Below are positions 42,402-51,253 of a stretch of DNA of 64,000 nucleotides, piece by piece. Made by a program: the position numbers and the translations under genes. The stretch comes from 34-65-8 sp046294735 (lineage in GTDB: Bacteria; Pseudomonadota; Alphaproteobacteria; Sphingomonadales; Sphingomonadaceae), in assembly GCA_046294735.1 (NCBI GenBank), contig JBKBKB010000003.1, forward strand, positions 124,001-188,000, read 5' to 3'. Numbering within the stretch: position 1 is the first letter of the stretch; each line of letters starts with the position of its first letter. Below the pieces are notes generated by a model. That model did no database searches. It saw only the letters and a program-made list of their open reading frames with translations, and was not told where the DNA came from.

Positions 42402-43652
42402 ATGACCAGCCCCGTTCCAGAAAACGAAGTCGCCCGCGTGCCCGGACGCACAGTGATGCTCTCGATTGTGCTGTTGTGGCTGTGCTACTTTCTGATCACC
42501 ACCGTGCGGGGGTCGATCATAGGGCTGGACTTTGACAGCGAGACGCTTTTGCGACGGGCCATGGTGTGCGCTGCCGGGATCATCGTCACAACAGTGCTGT
42601 GGCTGGTTATCCGGTTGGTCGACCGACACGCGGTTTGGGTCAAGGCTCTGGTCTCGCCCCTTGTCGCCATTCCGGCGGCGCTGGCGATCGCACAGGCGAA
42701 CCAGTGGGCGTTTGCCGACATCCAGAGCAAGGCAATCCAGAAGATCGGCGCCGAGCAGGGCATCAAACTGCGCCAGGACGAAGCGGGCAATATCCTGCTC
42801 GACTTGCCTGAGGCGGCGCCGACCGGGACAATGCAGGCGGGAGCTGGCGGAACCATCGAAGCGGCCGATAGCGGCGGACCGTCCGGCACCATTACCCTGG
42901 CCAAGGCACCTGCTGGGCTTGACCGCTGGCGGCAGCTGTCGGGCGTCGCGCTCAGCCCGTATTTCCTCCTGCTGGCCTGGGCGGCGCTTTATCTTGCCTT
43001 GCTGGCCGGGGCGCAGGCGCGCGCAGCCGAACGGCGGGAGGAACGGTTTCGCAGCGCGGCCAAAGCCGCAGAATTGCGATCCTTGCGCTATCAGGTCAAT
43101 CCGCATTTTCTGTTCAACACATTGAATTCGCTGTCCTCGATGGTCATGACCGGCAAGACCGAGCAGGCCGAGGCGATGATCCAGACCATCGCCAGTTTCT
43201 ATCGCCACAGCCTAGCCGACGATGCCAGCGCCGATGTCATGCTGGCCGACGAGTTTGCCCTGCAGCAGCACTATCTCGACATCGAGGCGGTCCGCTTCCC
43301 TGACCGGTTGTGTCCTGTGTTCGAATTGGCCGAGGGGCTGGGCGAGGCGCGGGTGCCGGGGATGATCCTCCAGCCGCTGGTGGAGAATTCGGTCAAGTAT
43401 GGCGTGGCTCCGGTCAATCGCCCAGTAACCCTCAAGGTGACGGCGCGCGAGGAGTTCGGCCGGCTGGTGCTGGAAGTCCGCGATGACGGGCCCGGCGTGC
43501 CGCAAGGCGCGAGCAACGGCTTTGGCATCGGGCTGGCCAATGTCCGTGACCGGCTCGAAGCGCGCTTCGGCAAGGAGGCCAGTCTGGTTTCCGGCCCGGT
43601 CGGGAACGGTTATCGTACCGAAATCCGCATCCCTCTGGTGACTCATGGCTGA
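42402..43652 (+). CDS. LytS-type sensor histidine kinase
   Basis: 416 residues from ATG 42402 (GTG at 42393 is an alternative). Two N-terminal membrane helices (VMLSIVLLWLCYFLITTVRG, ...VCAAGIIVTTVLWLVIRLVD), an alanine/glycine-rich periplasmic stretch, a third and fourth helix, then the His_kinase domain with phospho-acceptor His235 in QVNPHFLFNTLN and an HATPase with PLVENSVKYGV. It pairs with the response regulator, which it overlaps by eight bases. Signal unknown. Confidence 0.93.
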   Translation: MTSPVPENEVARVPGRTVMLSIVLLWLCYFLITTVRGSIIGLDFDSETLLRRAMVCAAGIIVTTVLWLVIRLVDRHAVWVKALVSPLVAIPAALAIAQANQWAFADIQSKAIQKIGAEQGIKLRQDEAGNILLDLPEAAPTGTMQAGAGGTIEAADSGGPSGTITLAKAPAGLDRWRQLSGVALSPYFLLLAWAALYLALLAGAQARAAERREERFRSAAKAAELRSLRYQVNPHFLFNTLNSLSSMVMTGKTEQAEAMIQTIASFYRHSLADDASADVMLADEFALQQHYLDIEAVRFPDRLCPVFELAEGLGEARVPGMILQPLVENSVKYGVAPVNRPVTLKVTAREEFGRLVLEVRDDGPGVPQGASNGFGIGLANVRDRLEARFGKEASLVSGPVGNGYRTEIRIPLVTHG

Positions 43653-44406
43653 TTCGCAGCCAACCCACGATTCGCCGCTGCGAACCCTGATCGTTGATGA
43701 CGAACCGCTGGCGGTCGAGCGTTTGCAGGTCATCTGTGCCCGGATCCCCCACCTGGCGGTGGTCGGCACGGCCAGCGATGGTGCCGCCGCGCTGCGGCTG
43801 GTCGAGGCGCTTCATCCTGACCTTGTCCTGCTCGACATGACCATGCCGGAACTCGATGGACTGGGCGTGGCGCGAAATCTGGCCCGGCGGGATCACCGGC
43901 CGGCCGTGATCTTCGTCACCGCGCACGATCACTTCGCGGTCGAGGCGTTCGATCTGGAAGCGGTCGACTACGTGCTGAAACCGGTTGCACCAGACCGGCT
44001 CGACCGGGCGATCGATCGCGCTCTGGCACGGCGTGGAGAGCGCTCCCGCGCGCTGGGTCAATGGCTGGAAGAACTGTGGGTGCCTCACCGATCCGAGCTG
44101 TTGCGGATTGACGTGGCGCAGGTCGGACGAATCGACGCAGAACGGGACTATGTCCGCCTGCACGTCAGCGATGGCGGCGATGCGACCCGCAGCTATCTGC
44201 TGCTGCAGACCATTGCCGGGCTGGAGCAGCGTCTCGATCCGGCCCGCTTCATCCGCATCCACCGCTCCACCATCCTGCGCAAGGACCGGATCAAGGGCCT
44301 GCGCCACGATGGCCTGGGGGTGTGGTCGGTCGAGATCGAGGATGGCGAGGCGCTGCGGATCGGGCGGACCTACCTGCCGCGGGTCAAGGCCATGGCCGGA
44401 CGCTAG
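43645..44406 (+). CDS. LytTR-type response regulator
   Basis: 253 residues. The receiver domain has Asp18-Asp19, phospho-acceptor Asp64 in LVLLDMTMPELDGL and the conserved Lys in YVLKPV. The C-terminal LytTR DNA-binding domain is seen from IDVAQVGRIDAERDYVRLHV to RIHRSTILRKDRI. It controls its own targets, not known here; LytTR systems bind paired 9-bp direct repeats. It is followed by a terminator on the opposite strand that may also serve it. Confidence 0.93.
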   Translation: MADSQPTHDSPLRTLIVDDEPLAVERLQVICARIPHLAVVGTASDGAAALRLVEALHPDLVLLDMTMPELDGLGVARNLARRDHRPAVIFVTAHDHFAVEAFDLEAVDYVLKPVAPDRLDRAIDRALARRGERSRALGQWLEELWVPHRSELLRIDVAQVGRIDAERDYVRLHVSDGGDATRSYLLLQTIAGLEQRLDPARFIRIHRSTILRKDRIKGLRHDGLGVWSVEIEDGEALRIGRTYLPRVKAMAGR

Positions 44407-44420
44407 CTTCAAACTGCGGC

Positions 44421-44465
44421 AAAACGAAAAAAGACCCGGGCCGGGGGACTGGTCCGGCCCGGGTC
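44421..44465 (-). terminator. Terminator of the urcA gene
   Basis: Perfect 12-bp stem GACCCGGGCCGG (44433-44444) and CCGGCCCGGGTC (44454-44465), 9-nt loop. On the minus strand a T-tract follows (A-run 44427-44432). It lies 23 bp past the UrcA stop. As a stem only, it could also slow transcription from the response regulator gene on the plus strand. Confidence 0.88.
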
Positions 44466-44488
44466 GAGGGTGGCGGCCCTTGGGGTGA

Positions 44489-44800
44489 TCAGCCGCCGAG
44501 CTGCTGCTGCGCCATTGCGGCAGCAACCTGCTGTTTCACTTGGGTCCGGGCCTGGCGAAAGCAGTCCTGGTCAATTTTGGAGCGAAGCCGGGTGCCGGTG
44601 CGGGCTTCGTCAAGGCCGCAAACCTGGCGGGCCGCGCGGTTGATGCGCTGGTCGAGCGCGGCCTGCCCGGCCGGCGTCGCCAGATTGAGGTCGGCATAGG
44701 GCACGGCCACCGAGCGGTCCTGCGCTGCGGCAGGCCAGGCGGCGAGCGCCGCACAGGCGGCGGCAAGGGCCATCACGGGCGTCTTGAACGGGATTTTCAT
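44489..44800 (-). CDS. UrcA-family periplasmic protein
   Basis: 103 residues. Signal peptide ending WPAAAQ. SVAVPYADLNLATPAGQAALDQRINRAARQVCG, a two-cysteine pair (VCG and DCF) and a C-terminal QARTQVKQQVAAAM are the UrcA pattern, a small secreted sphingomonad/caulobacter family of unknown function. Its terminator is obvious. It may form a disulfide. Confidence 0.85.
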   Translation of the reverse strand: MKIPFKTPVMALAAACAALAAWPAAAQDRSVAVPYADLNLATPAGQAALDQRINRAARQVCGLDEARTGTRLRSKIDQDCFRQARTQVKQQVAAAMAQQQLGG

Positions 44801-45007
44801 GGTTCATCCTCCTGTTGCGGGCCTTCCCTGAGATGGGGGTGGAAGGCCTTCCGCAGGAACAGGTATGGCCGATGCCGCTACGGCATGCCGCCTTTCATCG
44901 CTGGCGGGGCGAGCCGGTTCGACCGGCGCGCACCAGCCCGACAGACCGCGCAAACCGCCGGACGAAAGGGGTTTGGCAATCGACCGGCGGCAGGGCACAA
45001 TGGCGCC

Positions 45008-45274
45008 ATGGCGCTGATCGTGGTCTTTCTGCTCGGAATTGGCAATTTCGCGATGCACAAGGCGGTGCTGGCAAGCGGCCATCGGTTCCTCGGCCAATTC
45101 GCTCTCTCATCCGGCGGCAGGCCCCGGCGGGCCACACTGGTGGTCGAATTCATTATCCTGCTGGCTGCGATGTTGGGCACTGCCAACGGTCTGCCGGGCC
45201 TTGCCTGGGGCTACCTGCTTTACTCGCTTGCCAATGGCCTTTCAGCCTGGCTGATTCTGACCGGGCGAGTCTGA
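45008..45274 (+). CDS. Small membrane protein, function unknown
   Basis: 88 residues from ATG 45008 (MALIVVFLLGIGNFAMHKAV). Three hydrophobic helices: the N-terminus, LVVEFIILLAAMLGTANGLP, and LAWGYLLYSLANGLSAWLIL, with a short basic loop (RFLG...RPRRAT). No known family. It is preceded by a 207-bp gene-poor gap after urcA and is convergent with the crotonase gene (7-bp gap). Confidence 0.6.
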   Translation: MALIVVFLLGIGNFAMHKAVLASGHRFLGQFALSSGGRPRRATLVVEFIILLAAMLGTANGLPGLAWGYLLYSLANGLSAWLILTGRV

Positions 45275-45281
45275 GGCGGGC

Positions 45282-46079
45282 CTACTCGCCCCGGAACATC
45301 GGTGCGCGCTTTTCAAGCAGGGCATCGACCCCTTCGATGTGGTCGGCGGTGACATGCATCAGCGCCTGGGCATTGGCAGCCATCTCCAGCGCGGTATCGT
45401 AGGTGGTGTGCCGCCCCTGGCGCATCAGGTTCTTGGCCTGGCGCAAGGCGTGGGGCGGCATGGCTGCCACCCTGGCCGCGAGCGCCCGTGCTTCGTCCAT
45501 CAGGCTGTCATGCGGCACCACCCGGCTTACCAGCCCCCACTCGAACGCGGTCGGGGCATCGATTACCTCGCCGGTATAGAACAGCTCGGCCGCGCGCGCC
45601 TCGCCGATGATCCGTGGCAGGATCCAGGTGCCGCCATCACCCGGAATGATGCCGAGCTTGAGGAACGTGACACCGAACTTCGCCTTGTCGCTGGCGATCC
45701 GCATGTCGGCCAGGCAGGCCAGGTCGCACCCCAGGCCGATCGCCGGGCCGTTGACTGCCGCGATCATCGGCACCCGCAGGCCGTAGAGCGCGCGCAGGAT
45801 CTTGTGGATGTTGCCCCGATAACCGTCGGCAATGGTCGGCGCGTTGCCGCCGAAATTGCCGGTCTTGTCCTTCATCGCCTTGATATCGCCCCCCGCCGAG
45901 AACGCGCGCCCCGCCCCGGTCAGGATGACGCAGCGCACGGCCATGTCGGCGTTGATCGCCTCGCAGGCGGCCACAAACGCGTCGCCGTCGCCCGCGGCGC
46001 CCAGGGGGTTCATCGTCTCCGCCCGGTTGAGGGTAAGGGTTGTGACGTGGTCAGCAGTATGGATCTGGAGCAGGGGCAT
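45282..46079 (-). CDS. Crotonase-family protein lacking the hydratase glutamates
   Basis: 265 residues. A full crotonase fold: VILTGAGRAFSAGGDIKAM (oxyanion hole), then AIGLGCDLACLADMRIASDKAKFGVTFL and KLGIIPGDGGTWILPRI. The two catalytic glutamates of enoyl-CoA hydratase (in GGGCELA and PEI) are replaced by aspartate (GCDLA) and phenylalanine (VTF). It is therefore probably not a standard hydratase; isomerase or other crotonase chemistry is more likely. It lies 98 bp downstream of dxs on the same strand. Confidence 0.85.
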   Translation of the reverse strand: MPLLQIHTADHVTTLTLNRAETMNPLGAAGDGDAFVAACEAINADMAVRCVILTGAGRAFSAGGDIKAMKDKTGNFGGNAPTIADGYRGNIHKILRALYGLRVPMIAAVNGPAIGLGCDLACLADMRIASDKAKFGVTFLKLGIIPGDGGTWILPRIIGEARAAELFYTGEVIDAPTAFEWGLVSRVVPHDSLMDEARALAARVAAMPPHALRQAKNLMRQGRHTTYDTALEMAANAQALMHVTADHIEGVDALLEKRAPMFRGE

Positions 46080-46177
46080 AGGCGAAGGATCCTTTCGGCC
46101 ACTCCCATGCCATCCGTTTGCGGCTCCGTCACGCGGCGAGCGAACCCGATTGCCAATGTGCCGGGCGAAAAGAACTG

Positions 46178-48100
46178 CTAAGCCCGCGCCTCTTCCACGC
46201 CCGTGCTGTTGTGGCGCAGGGCTTTCAGCACCGTGTCGACGATATGCGGCGCGTTCAGCCCGGCTTCGTCGTACTGCTTTATCGGATCGTTCTGGTCCTG
46301 GAACGTGTCAGGCAGGCGCATGGTGCGCACTTTCAGACCTGTATCGGTCAGCCCTTCGTCGCTGGCGAAGGTCAGTACGTGGGCGCCGAGGCCGCCAATC
46401 GCGCCTTCCTCGATCGTCACCACCACTTCGTGGGTGCGCATCAGCCTCTCGATCAGTTCGGTATCGAGCGGCTTGACGAAGCGCAGATCAGCGACCGTGG
46501 TCGAGAGCCCCTTCGCGTCGAGCTGGTCGGCCGCCTTCAGCGCTTCGGCGAGGCGGGTGCCGAGCGAGAGGATCGCCACCTTGGAACCTTCCCGCACCAC
46601 CCGGCCCTTGCCGATTTCGAGCTTCTGCGGAACCACCGGCAGGGCCACCCCCGTGCCATTGCCGCGCGGATAGCGGAAGGCGATCGGCCCGCTGTCGTGT
46701 TCAGCGGCAGTGTAGGTCATGTGGACCAGTTCGGCCTCGTCGGCTGCTGCCATCACCACCATGTTGGGTAGTGTGGCCATGTAGGTCACGTCAAAACTGC
46801 CGGCATGGGTTGCCCCGTCGGCCCCGACCAGCCCGGCGCGGTCAATCGCGAAGCGGACGGGCAGGTTCTGGATGCACACATCGTGGACCACCTGGTCATA
46901 GGCACGCTGGAGGAAGGTCGAATAGATCGCACAGAACGGGCGCATCCCCTGTGCCGCGAGCCCGGCGGCGAAGGTCACCCCGTGCTGCTCGGCAATGCCG
47001 ACGTCGAACGCGCGGGCCGGGTGCGCCTTGGCGAAGCGGTCGATGCCCGTCCCGCTCGGCATGGCGGCAGTGATGGCGCAGATCAGCGGGTCGGTCTCGG
47101 CCAGTTTCGCCAGGGTATCGCCAAACACGTTCTGGTAGGCCGGGGGCCCGCCAGCACTCTTCTTCTGTTCGCCGGTGACGACATCGAACTTGACCACGCC
47201 GTGATACTTGTCGGCGCTGTTCTCGGCTGGGGCATAGCCTTTGCCCTTCTGCGTCACGACATGGATCAGGCACGGGCCTTCGGCGGCGTCGCGCACGTTT
47301 TCCAGCACCGGCACCAGCTGTTCGAGGTCATGTCCGTCAATCGGGCCGACGTAGTAGAACCCCAGCTCTTCGAACAACGTGCCGCCCATGGCTAGCCCGC
47401 GGGCGAATTCGTCGGTCTTGCGTGCGGCAATGTGCAGCGGGCGCGGCAGCTTGCGCGCGAACCGCTTGGCCAGTTCGCGCAGGCCGAGGAACTGGCCGGA
47501 GGAAACCAGGCGCGCCAGGTAGGACGACAGCCCGCCCACCGGCGGGGCAATCGACATGTCGTTGTCATTGAGGATCACGATCAGCCGGTTTCCGGCCGCC
47601 TGGGCATTGTTCATCGCCTCGTAGGCCATGCCCGCGCTCATCGCCCCGTCGCCGATCACTGCAATCCCGCGGCCCGGTTCGTCCTTCATCTTCGCCGCCA
47701 GAGCAAAGCCGAGCGCGGCGCTGATCGAGGTCGAGGAATGAGCCGCGCCGAACGGATCGTATTCGCTCTCGCTGCGCTTGGTGAAGCCGGACAGGCCGCC
47801 CCCCTGGCGCAGGGTGCGGATGCGGTCACGCCGCCCGGTCAGGATCTTGTGCGGATAGCACTGGTGGCCGACATCCCACACCAGCCGGTCGGTCGGCGTA
47901 TCGAACACGTAGTGGATCGCCACGGTCAGTTCGACCACGCCAAGCCCCGAGCCCAGATGCCCGCCCGAAGTGCTGACCGCTGAGATCGTCTCGGCCCGCA
48001 GCTCGTCGGCAAGTTGGCGCAAGTCCTCGCGCGGCAGGCGGCGCAGGTCGGCGGGAAGATCGACATTGTCGAGCAGGGGGGTAACAGGTCGTTCGCTCAT
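46178..48100 (-). CDS. dxs: 1-deoxy-D-xylulose-5-phosphate synthase
   Basis: 640 residues. ThDP signature GDGAMSAGMAYEAMNNAQ, HGVTFAAGLAAQGMRPFCAIY in the pyrimidine domain, and transketolase C-terminal segment ATLPNMVVMAAADEAELVHM. First step of the methylerythritol phosphate path to isoprenoids. GTG/ATG start at 48100 is firm because of the following leader. The Fur-family gene lies 59 bp upstream. Confidence 0.96.
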   Translation of the reverse strand: MSERPVTPLLDNVDLPADLRRLPREDLRQLADELRAETISAVSTSGGHLGSGLGVVELTVAIHYVFDTPTDRLVWDVGHQCYPHKILTGRRDRIRTLRQGGGLSGFTKRSESEYDPFGAAHSSTSISAALGFALAAKMKDEPGRGIAVIGDGAMSAGMAYEAMNNAQAAGNRLIVILNDNDMSIAPPVGGLSSYLARLVSSGQFLGLRELAKRFARKLPRPLHIAARKTDEFARGLAMGGTLFEELGFYYVGPIDGHDLEQLVPVLENVRDAAEGPCLIHVVTQKGKGYAPAENSADKYHGVVKFDVVTGEQKKSAGGPPAYQNVFGDTLAKLAETDPLICAITAAMPSGTGIDRFAKAHPARAFDVGIAEQHGVTFAAGLAAQGMRPFCAIYSTFLQRAYDQVVHDVCIQNLPVRFAIDRAGLVGADGATHAGSFDVTYMATLPNMVVMAAADEAELVHMTYTAAEHDSGPIAFRYPRGNGTGVALPVVPQKLEIGKGRVVREGSKVAILSLGTRLAEALKAADQLDAKGLSTTVADLRFVKPLDTELIERLMRTHEVVVTIEEGAIGGLGAHVLTFASDEGLTDTGLKVRTMRLPDTFQDQNDPIKQYDEAGLNAPHIVDTVLKALRHNSTGVEEARA

Positions 48101-48159
48101 GATCCCGCCTTACACAGGCAAATCAGCGCTGTCGATGAATGGTGCGTGCTGGCGTTCGC

Positions 48160-48621
48160 TCAGGCGGTGCAGGCGCTGCACAGGCCGCGCACTTCGATCA
48201 CCGGACGGCGGGTGGTGAACCCGGCTCCACTGGCGAGGCTGCGGACATCGCGCGAGACCCCGTCATGGTCGATATGGATCGCTTCGCCGCATTCATCGCA
48301 CACCAGGAAGATGCAGTCATGCGCGCAGCCTGGATGGCTGTTGGCAAGGTAGGCATTGGCGCTCTCGACCCTCAGGGCGAGGTTGTTGGTCACGAACAGG
48401 TCAAGAATCCGGTAAACGCTGTTGGCTGCCACTCGCTTCCCGCGCGAACGGGACAGGTTGTCGGCAATGTCATAGGCCGAGGCCGGGCGGTCATGGCGTG
48501 CCAGCTCCTCGAACACCGACTGGCGCATGGCCGTCCACTGCTCGCCCGCGCCGGTCAGCGCCGCTTCGGCGGCCTCGACCAGCGCCGTGCCTGAATGCTC
48601 ATGATGCGTGTGCCTGTGCAT
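48160..48621 (-). CDS. Fur-family regulator, Zur-like
   Basis: 153 residues from ATG 48621. A histidine-rich start MHRHTHHEHSG, a winged-helix (WTAMRQSVFEELARHDRPAS) and SVYRILDLFVTNNLALRVES, HPGCAHDCIFLVCDECGEA and a C-terminal CSAC pair that bind zinc. The H-rich N-terminus and zinc-site cysteines favour a zinc regulator (Zur) over Fur, by inference only. It is in a leftward series with msrA and dxs, so it may control neither. Confidence 0.82.
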   Translation of the reverse strand: MHRHTHHEHSGTALVEAAEAALTGAGEQWTAMRQSVFEELARHDRPASAYDIADNLSRSRGKRVAANSVYRILDLFVTNNLALRVESANAYLANSHPGCAHDCIFLVCDECGEAIHIDHDGVSRDVRSLASGAGFTTRRPVIEVRGLCSACTA

Positions 48622-48691
48622 AGCCGCTTTATAAGCGGGGCGGCGGGCAAATGCCAACCGCCCGCGCGCGCCGGTGCGCCGCCCGGCTGGC

Positions 48692-49345
48692 TTAGTTTGG
48701 CTGGAAGGTGGCCCGGTACTGCGCCGGATAGAGCGCCTGCAGCGCTTTGACTTTCGGCGCATCCCACCGCACGATATATCCGTGCCGGGGGTTCTTCAGC
48801 ATGAAGTCCTGATGATAGGCCTCGGCCTTATAAAAGGCGCGGTAAGGCTCGATGCGGGTGACGACCGGCTTCTTCCACACGCCCGATGCTTCCATCTGGG
48901 CGAGATAGGCCGCTGCCACCGCCTGCTGTTCCTTGCTGATCGGAATCAGCGCGGCGCGGTAATGCGGGCCGACATCCGGCCCCTGGCGGTTGCGCAAGGT
49001 CGGGTCAGCCACCACTGAGAAGAAGATCTGCAGCAGTTCATCATAGCGCACCACCGCCGGGTCATAGACCACCCTGACTGCTTCGGCGTGCTGGGTGGTT
49101 CCGGCCGAGACCATGTCGTAGCTGGCGGTTTGCTCGCTGCCGCCGTGGTAGCCGGAGACCGCGCTGCTGACGCCCTTCACATGGCTGAAGACGCCTTCGA
49201 CGCCCCAGAAACAGCCGCCGGCAAAGATGGCGACTTTCTTGCCCGGGGTCTCCTTGGCAAGGCGTTTGGCTGCGGGGGCTTCGACCGCCGTTTCGCTCGC
49301 ATGGGCGACCGGCTGGCATGCCGCCAGCAGCAGCAGAAATGCCAA
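48692..49345 (-). CDS. msrA: Peptide methionine-S-sulfoxide reductase, lipoprotein-like
   Basis: 217 residues as annotated from TTG 49345. Active-site GGCFWGVEGVFSHVKGV, GYHGGSEQTASYD and HQDFMLKNPRHGY are canonical for MsrA. The N-terminus LLLLAAC gives a lipobox, so the enzyme may be envelope-anchored. The start is unusual: no ATG or GTG exists between the upstream stop and this TTG, while the codons before TTG would give a good basic n-region (RAIRSAALIAAP). It follows the 51-residue gene by 14 bp. Confidence 0.88.
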   Translation of the reverse strand: MAFLLLLAACQPVAHASETAVEAPAAKRLAKETPGKKVAIFAGGCFWGVEGVFSHVKGVSSAVSGYHGGSEQTASYDMVSAGTTQHAEAVRVVYDPAVVRYDELLQIFFSVVADPTLRNRQGPDVGPHYRAALIPISKEQQAVAAAYLAQMEASGVWKKPVVTRIEPYRAFYKAEAYHQDFMLKNPRHGYIVRWDAPKVKALQALYPAQYRATFQPN

Positions 49346-49359
49346 CCCGGGGGCAGCGA

Positions 49360-49515
49360 TCAGCGCTGCAGAGCGGATGGCTCGACCGTTTCAGCTTGCG
49401 CGGCGGGCAGGAACTGGTCCTTCAGCGACGGGCCGACCTGCAGCGCCACGAGCACCGCGCCCAGAGCGAAGCCGAGGCCGAAGCTGCGATAGAGATCGGG
49501 TTTGAACAGGCCCAT
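49360..49515 (-). CDS. 51-residue single-helix protein upstream of msrA
   Basis: MGLFKPDLYRSFGLGFALGA begins it, followed by a helix VLVALQVGP and a hydrophilic tail ending ALQR. This is a one-pass membrane protein of a size often missed. Its stop lies 14 bp before the MsrA start, in a different frame, suggesting translational coupling. Function unknown. Confidence 0.6.
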   Translation of the reverse strand: MGLFKPDLYRSFGLGFALGAVLVALQVGPSLKDQFLPAAQAETVEPSALQR

Positions 49516-49656
49516 CGAGAAGTCCGAATCTTGCGGTTGCGGGGTTGACGGGCCCTAGCGCCCACGCACTTACGGTAAAGTGAATGTCCTGTCGGCAGGG
49601 GTTCATTCGCGCCAAAGCGAGGACTGGTTAAGACGAAGCGTCTCTACCGACGCGTA

Positions 49657-51246
49657 TCAGTGCCGGAAGTGGCGCATGCCGGTGAGCACCATGGCGAGGC
49701 CGGCTTCGTCTGCGGCGGCGATCACTTCGTCGTCGCGGATCGAGCCGCCCGGCTGGATCACCGCAGTCGCCCCTGCCTCGGCAGCGGCGAGCAGGCCGTC
49801 GGCGAACGGGAAGAAGGCATCGGAGGCGACCGCGCTGCCCACCGCGCGGCTATGCGACCAACCGTATTTCTCCGCCGCTTCGGCCGCCTTCATCGCGGCG
49901 ATCCGGCTTGAATCGCGCCGGTTCATCTGGCCAGCGCCGATTCCTGCCGTGGCGCCGCCCTTGGCATAGACAATCGCGTTCGATTTGACATGGCGGGCCA
50001 CGGTCCAGGCAAACAGGCAGTCCTTCAGTTCCTGTTCTGTCGGCGCACGTTTGGTCACGACTTTGAGGTCGGCGGCGGAAATCGCGCCGTTGTCGCGGGT
50101 CTGCACCAGCAGGCCGCCGGTGATTGGCTTGACCGAAAGGCCGCCCCGGCGCGGATCGGGCAGCTCGCCGGTCACCAGCAGGCGCAGGTTCTTCTTTCTG
50201 GCGAAAGCGAGGCGCGCTTCTTCGCTGACGGCAGGTGCGATCACCACTTCGGTAAAAATATCGCAGATCGCCTCGGCGGTCGGGCCGTCGAGTTCGGTGT
50301 TGACGCAGACGATCCCGCCGAACGCCGAAACGCTGTCGCACGCAAGCGCTTCGTTCCATGCCTCCAGCAGGCTGGTGCGTTGGGCGACACCGCACGGGTT
50401 GGCGTGCTTGACGATGACCACCGCCGGGTCCTGTGCACGAAACTCGGCGGCAAGTTCCAGCGCGGCGTCGGCGTCATTGTAGTTGTTGTAGCTCAGTTCC
50501 TTGCCCTGCAGCTGCTCGGCCTGGGCAATCCCGCGCGCGTGCGGTCCGGCAGGGGTGTAGAGCGCGGCCTGCTGGTGCGGGTTCTCGCCATAGCGCAGCA
50601 CGACCGGTGCCTTGCCGTTGACTGCCAGCATGTCGGGGAAGGTCTGCCCCTGGTCGGCGAACGCGAACCACTGGCTGATCATGCTGTCATAGGTTGCAGT
50701 CAGGGAAAAGGCCTTGGCGGCACAGCGTCGGCGGAAAGCGAGCGTGGTCTGGCCTTGGTTGGATTCGAGTTCGCCGGTCAGCTCGGCATAGTCGGCCGGA
50801 TCGGTGACGATGGTGACGAAGGCATGGTTCTTGGCTGCCGAACGGACCATGCTCGGCCCGCCGATGTCGATGTTCTCGATCACCTCGTCGCGGTCCGCGC
50901 CGCGCGCCACGGTCGCCTCGAACGGGTAGAGGTTGACCACGACCAGGTCGATTGCACCAATTGCGTGGCTCTCCATCGCGGCGGCGTGATCGGGGTTGTC
51001 GCGCACTGCCAGCAGCCCGCCATGGACCTTGGGGTGGAGCGTCTTGACCCGTCCGTCCATCATCTCGGGGAACCCGGTCAGCTCGGAAATGTCGCGCACG
51101 ATCAAGCCTGCATCGCGCAGCGCCCTGGCCGTGCCGCCAGTCGAGACCAGTTCCACCCCGCGCGCAGCCAGCGCCTGCCCCAGTTCGACCAGCCCAGTCT
51201 TGTCGGACACTGACAGCAGTGCCCGCTTGATCGCCACATCGCCCAC
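49657..51246 (-). CDS. purH: Bifunctional AICAR transformylase/IMP cyclohydrolase
   Basis: 529 residues from GTG 51246. N-terminal IMP cyclohydrolase domain (KRALLSVSDKTGLVELGQAL, MDGRVKTLHPKVHGGLL), then the AICAR transformylase domain with RYGENPHQQAALYTP, VIVKHANPCGVAQR and DAFFPFADGLL. The last two steps of purine synthesis. It lies 7 bp after the heparinase gene; a preceding GGGGTA may be its ribosome-binding site. Confidence 0.96.
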   Translation of the reverse strand: MGDVAIKRALLSVSDKTGLVELGQALAARGVELVSTGGTARALRDAGLIVRDISELTGFPEMMDGRVKTLHPKVHGGLLAVRDNPDHAAAMESHAIGAIDLVVVNLYPFEATVARGADRDEVIENIDIGGPSMVRSAAKNHAFVTIVTDPADYAELTGELESNQGQTTLAFRRRCAAKAFSLTATYDSMISQWFAFADQGQTFPDMLAVNGKAPVVLRYGENPHQQAALYTPAGPHARGIAQAEQLQGKELSYNNYNDADAALELAAEFRAQDPAVVIVKHANPCGVAQRTSLLEAWNEALACDSVSAFGGIVCVNTELDGPTAEAICDIFTEVVIAPAVSEEARLAFARKKNLRLLVTGELPDPRRGGLSVKPITGGLLVQTRDNGAISAADLKVVTKRAPTEQELKDCLFAWTVARHVKSNAIVYAKGGATAGIGAGQMNRRDSSRIAAMKAAEAAEKYGWSHSRAVGSAVASDAFFPFADGLLAAAEAGATAVIQPGGSIRDDEVIAAADEAGLAMVLTGMRHFRH

Positions 51247-51253
51247 GCGAATT

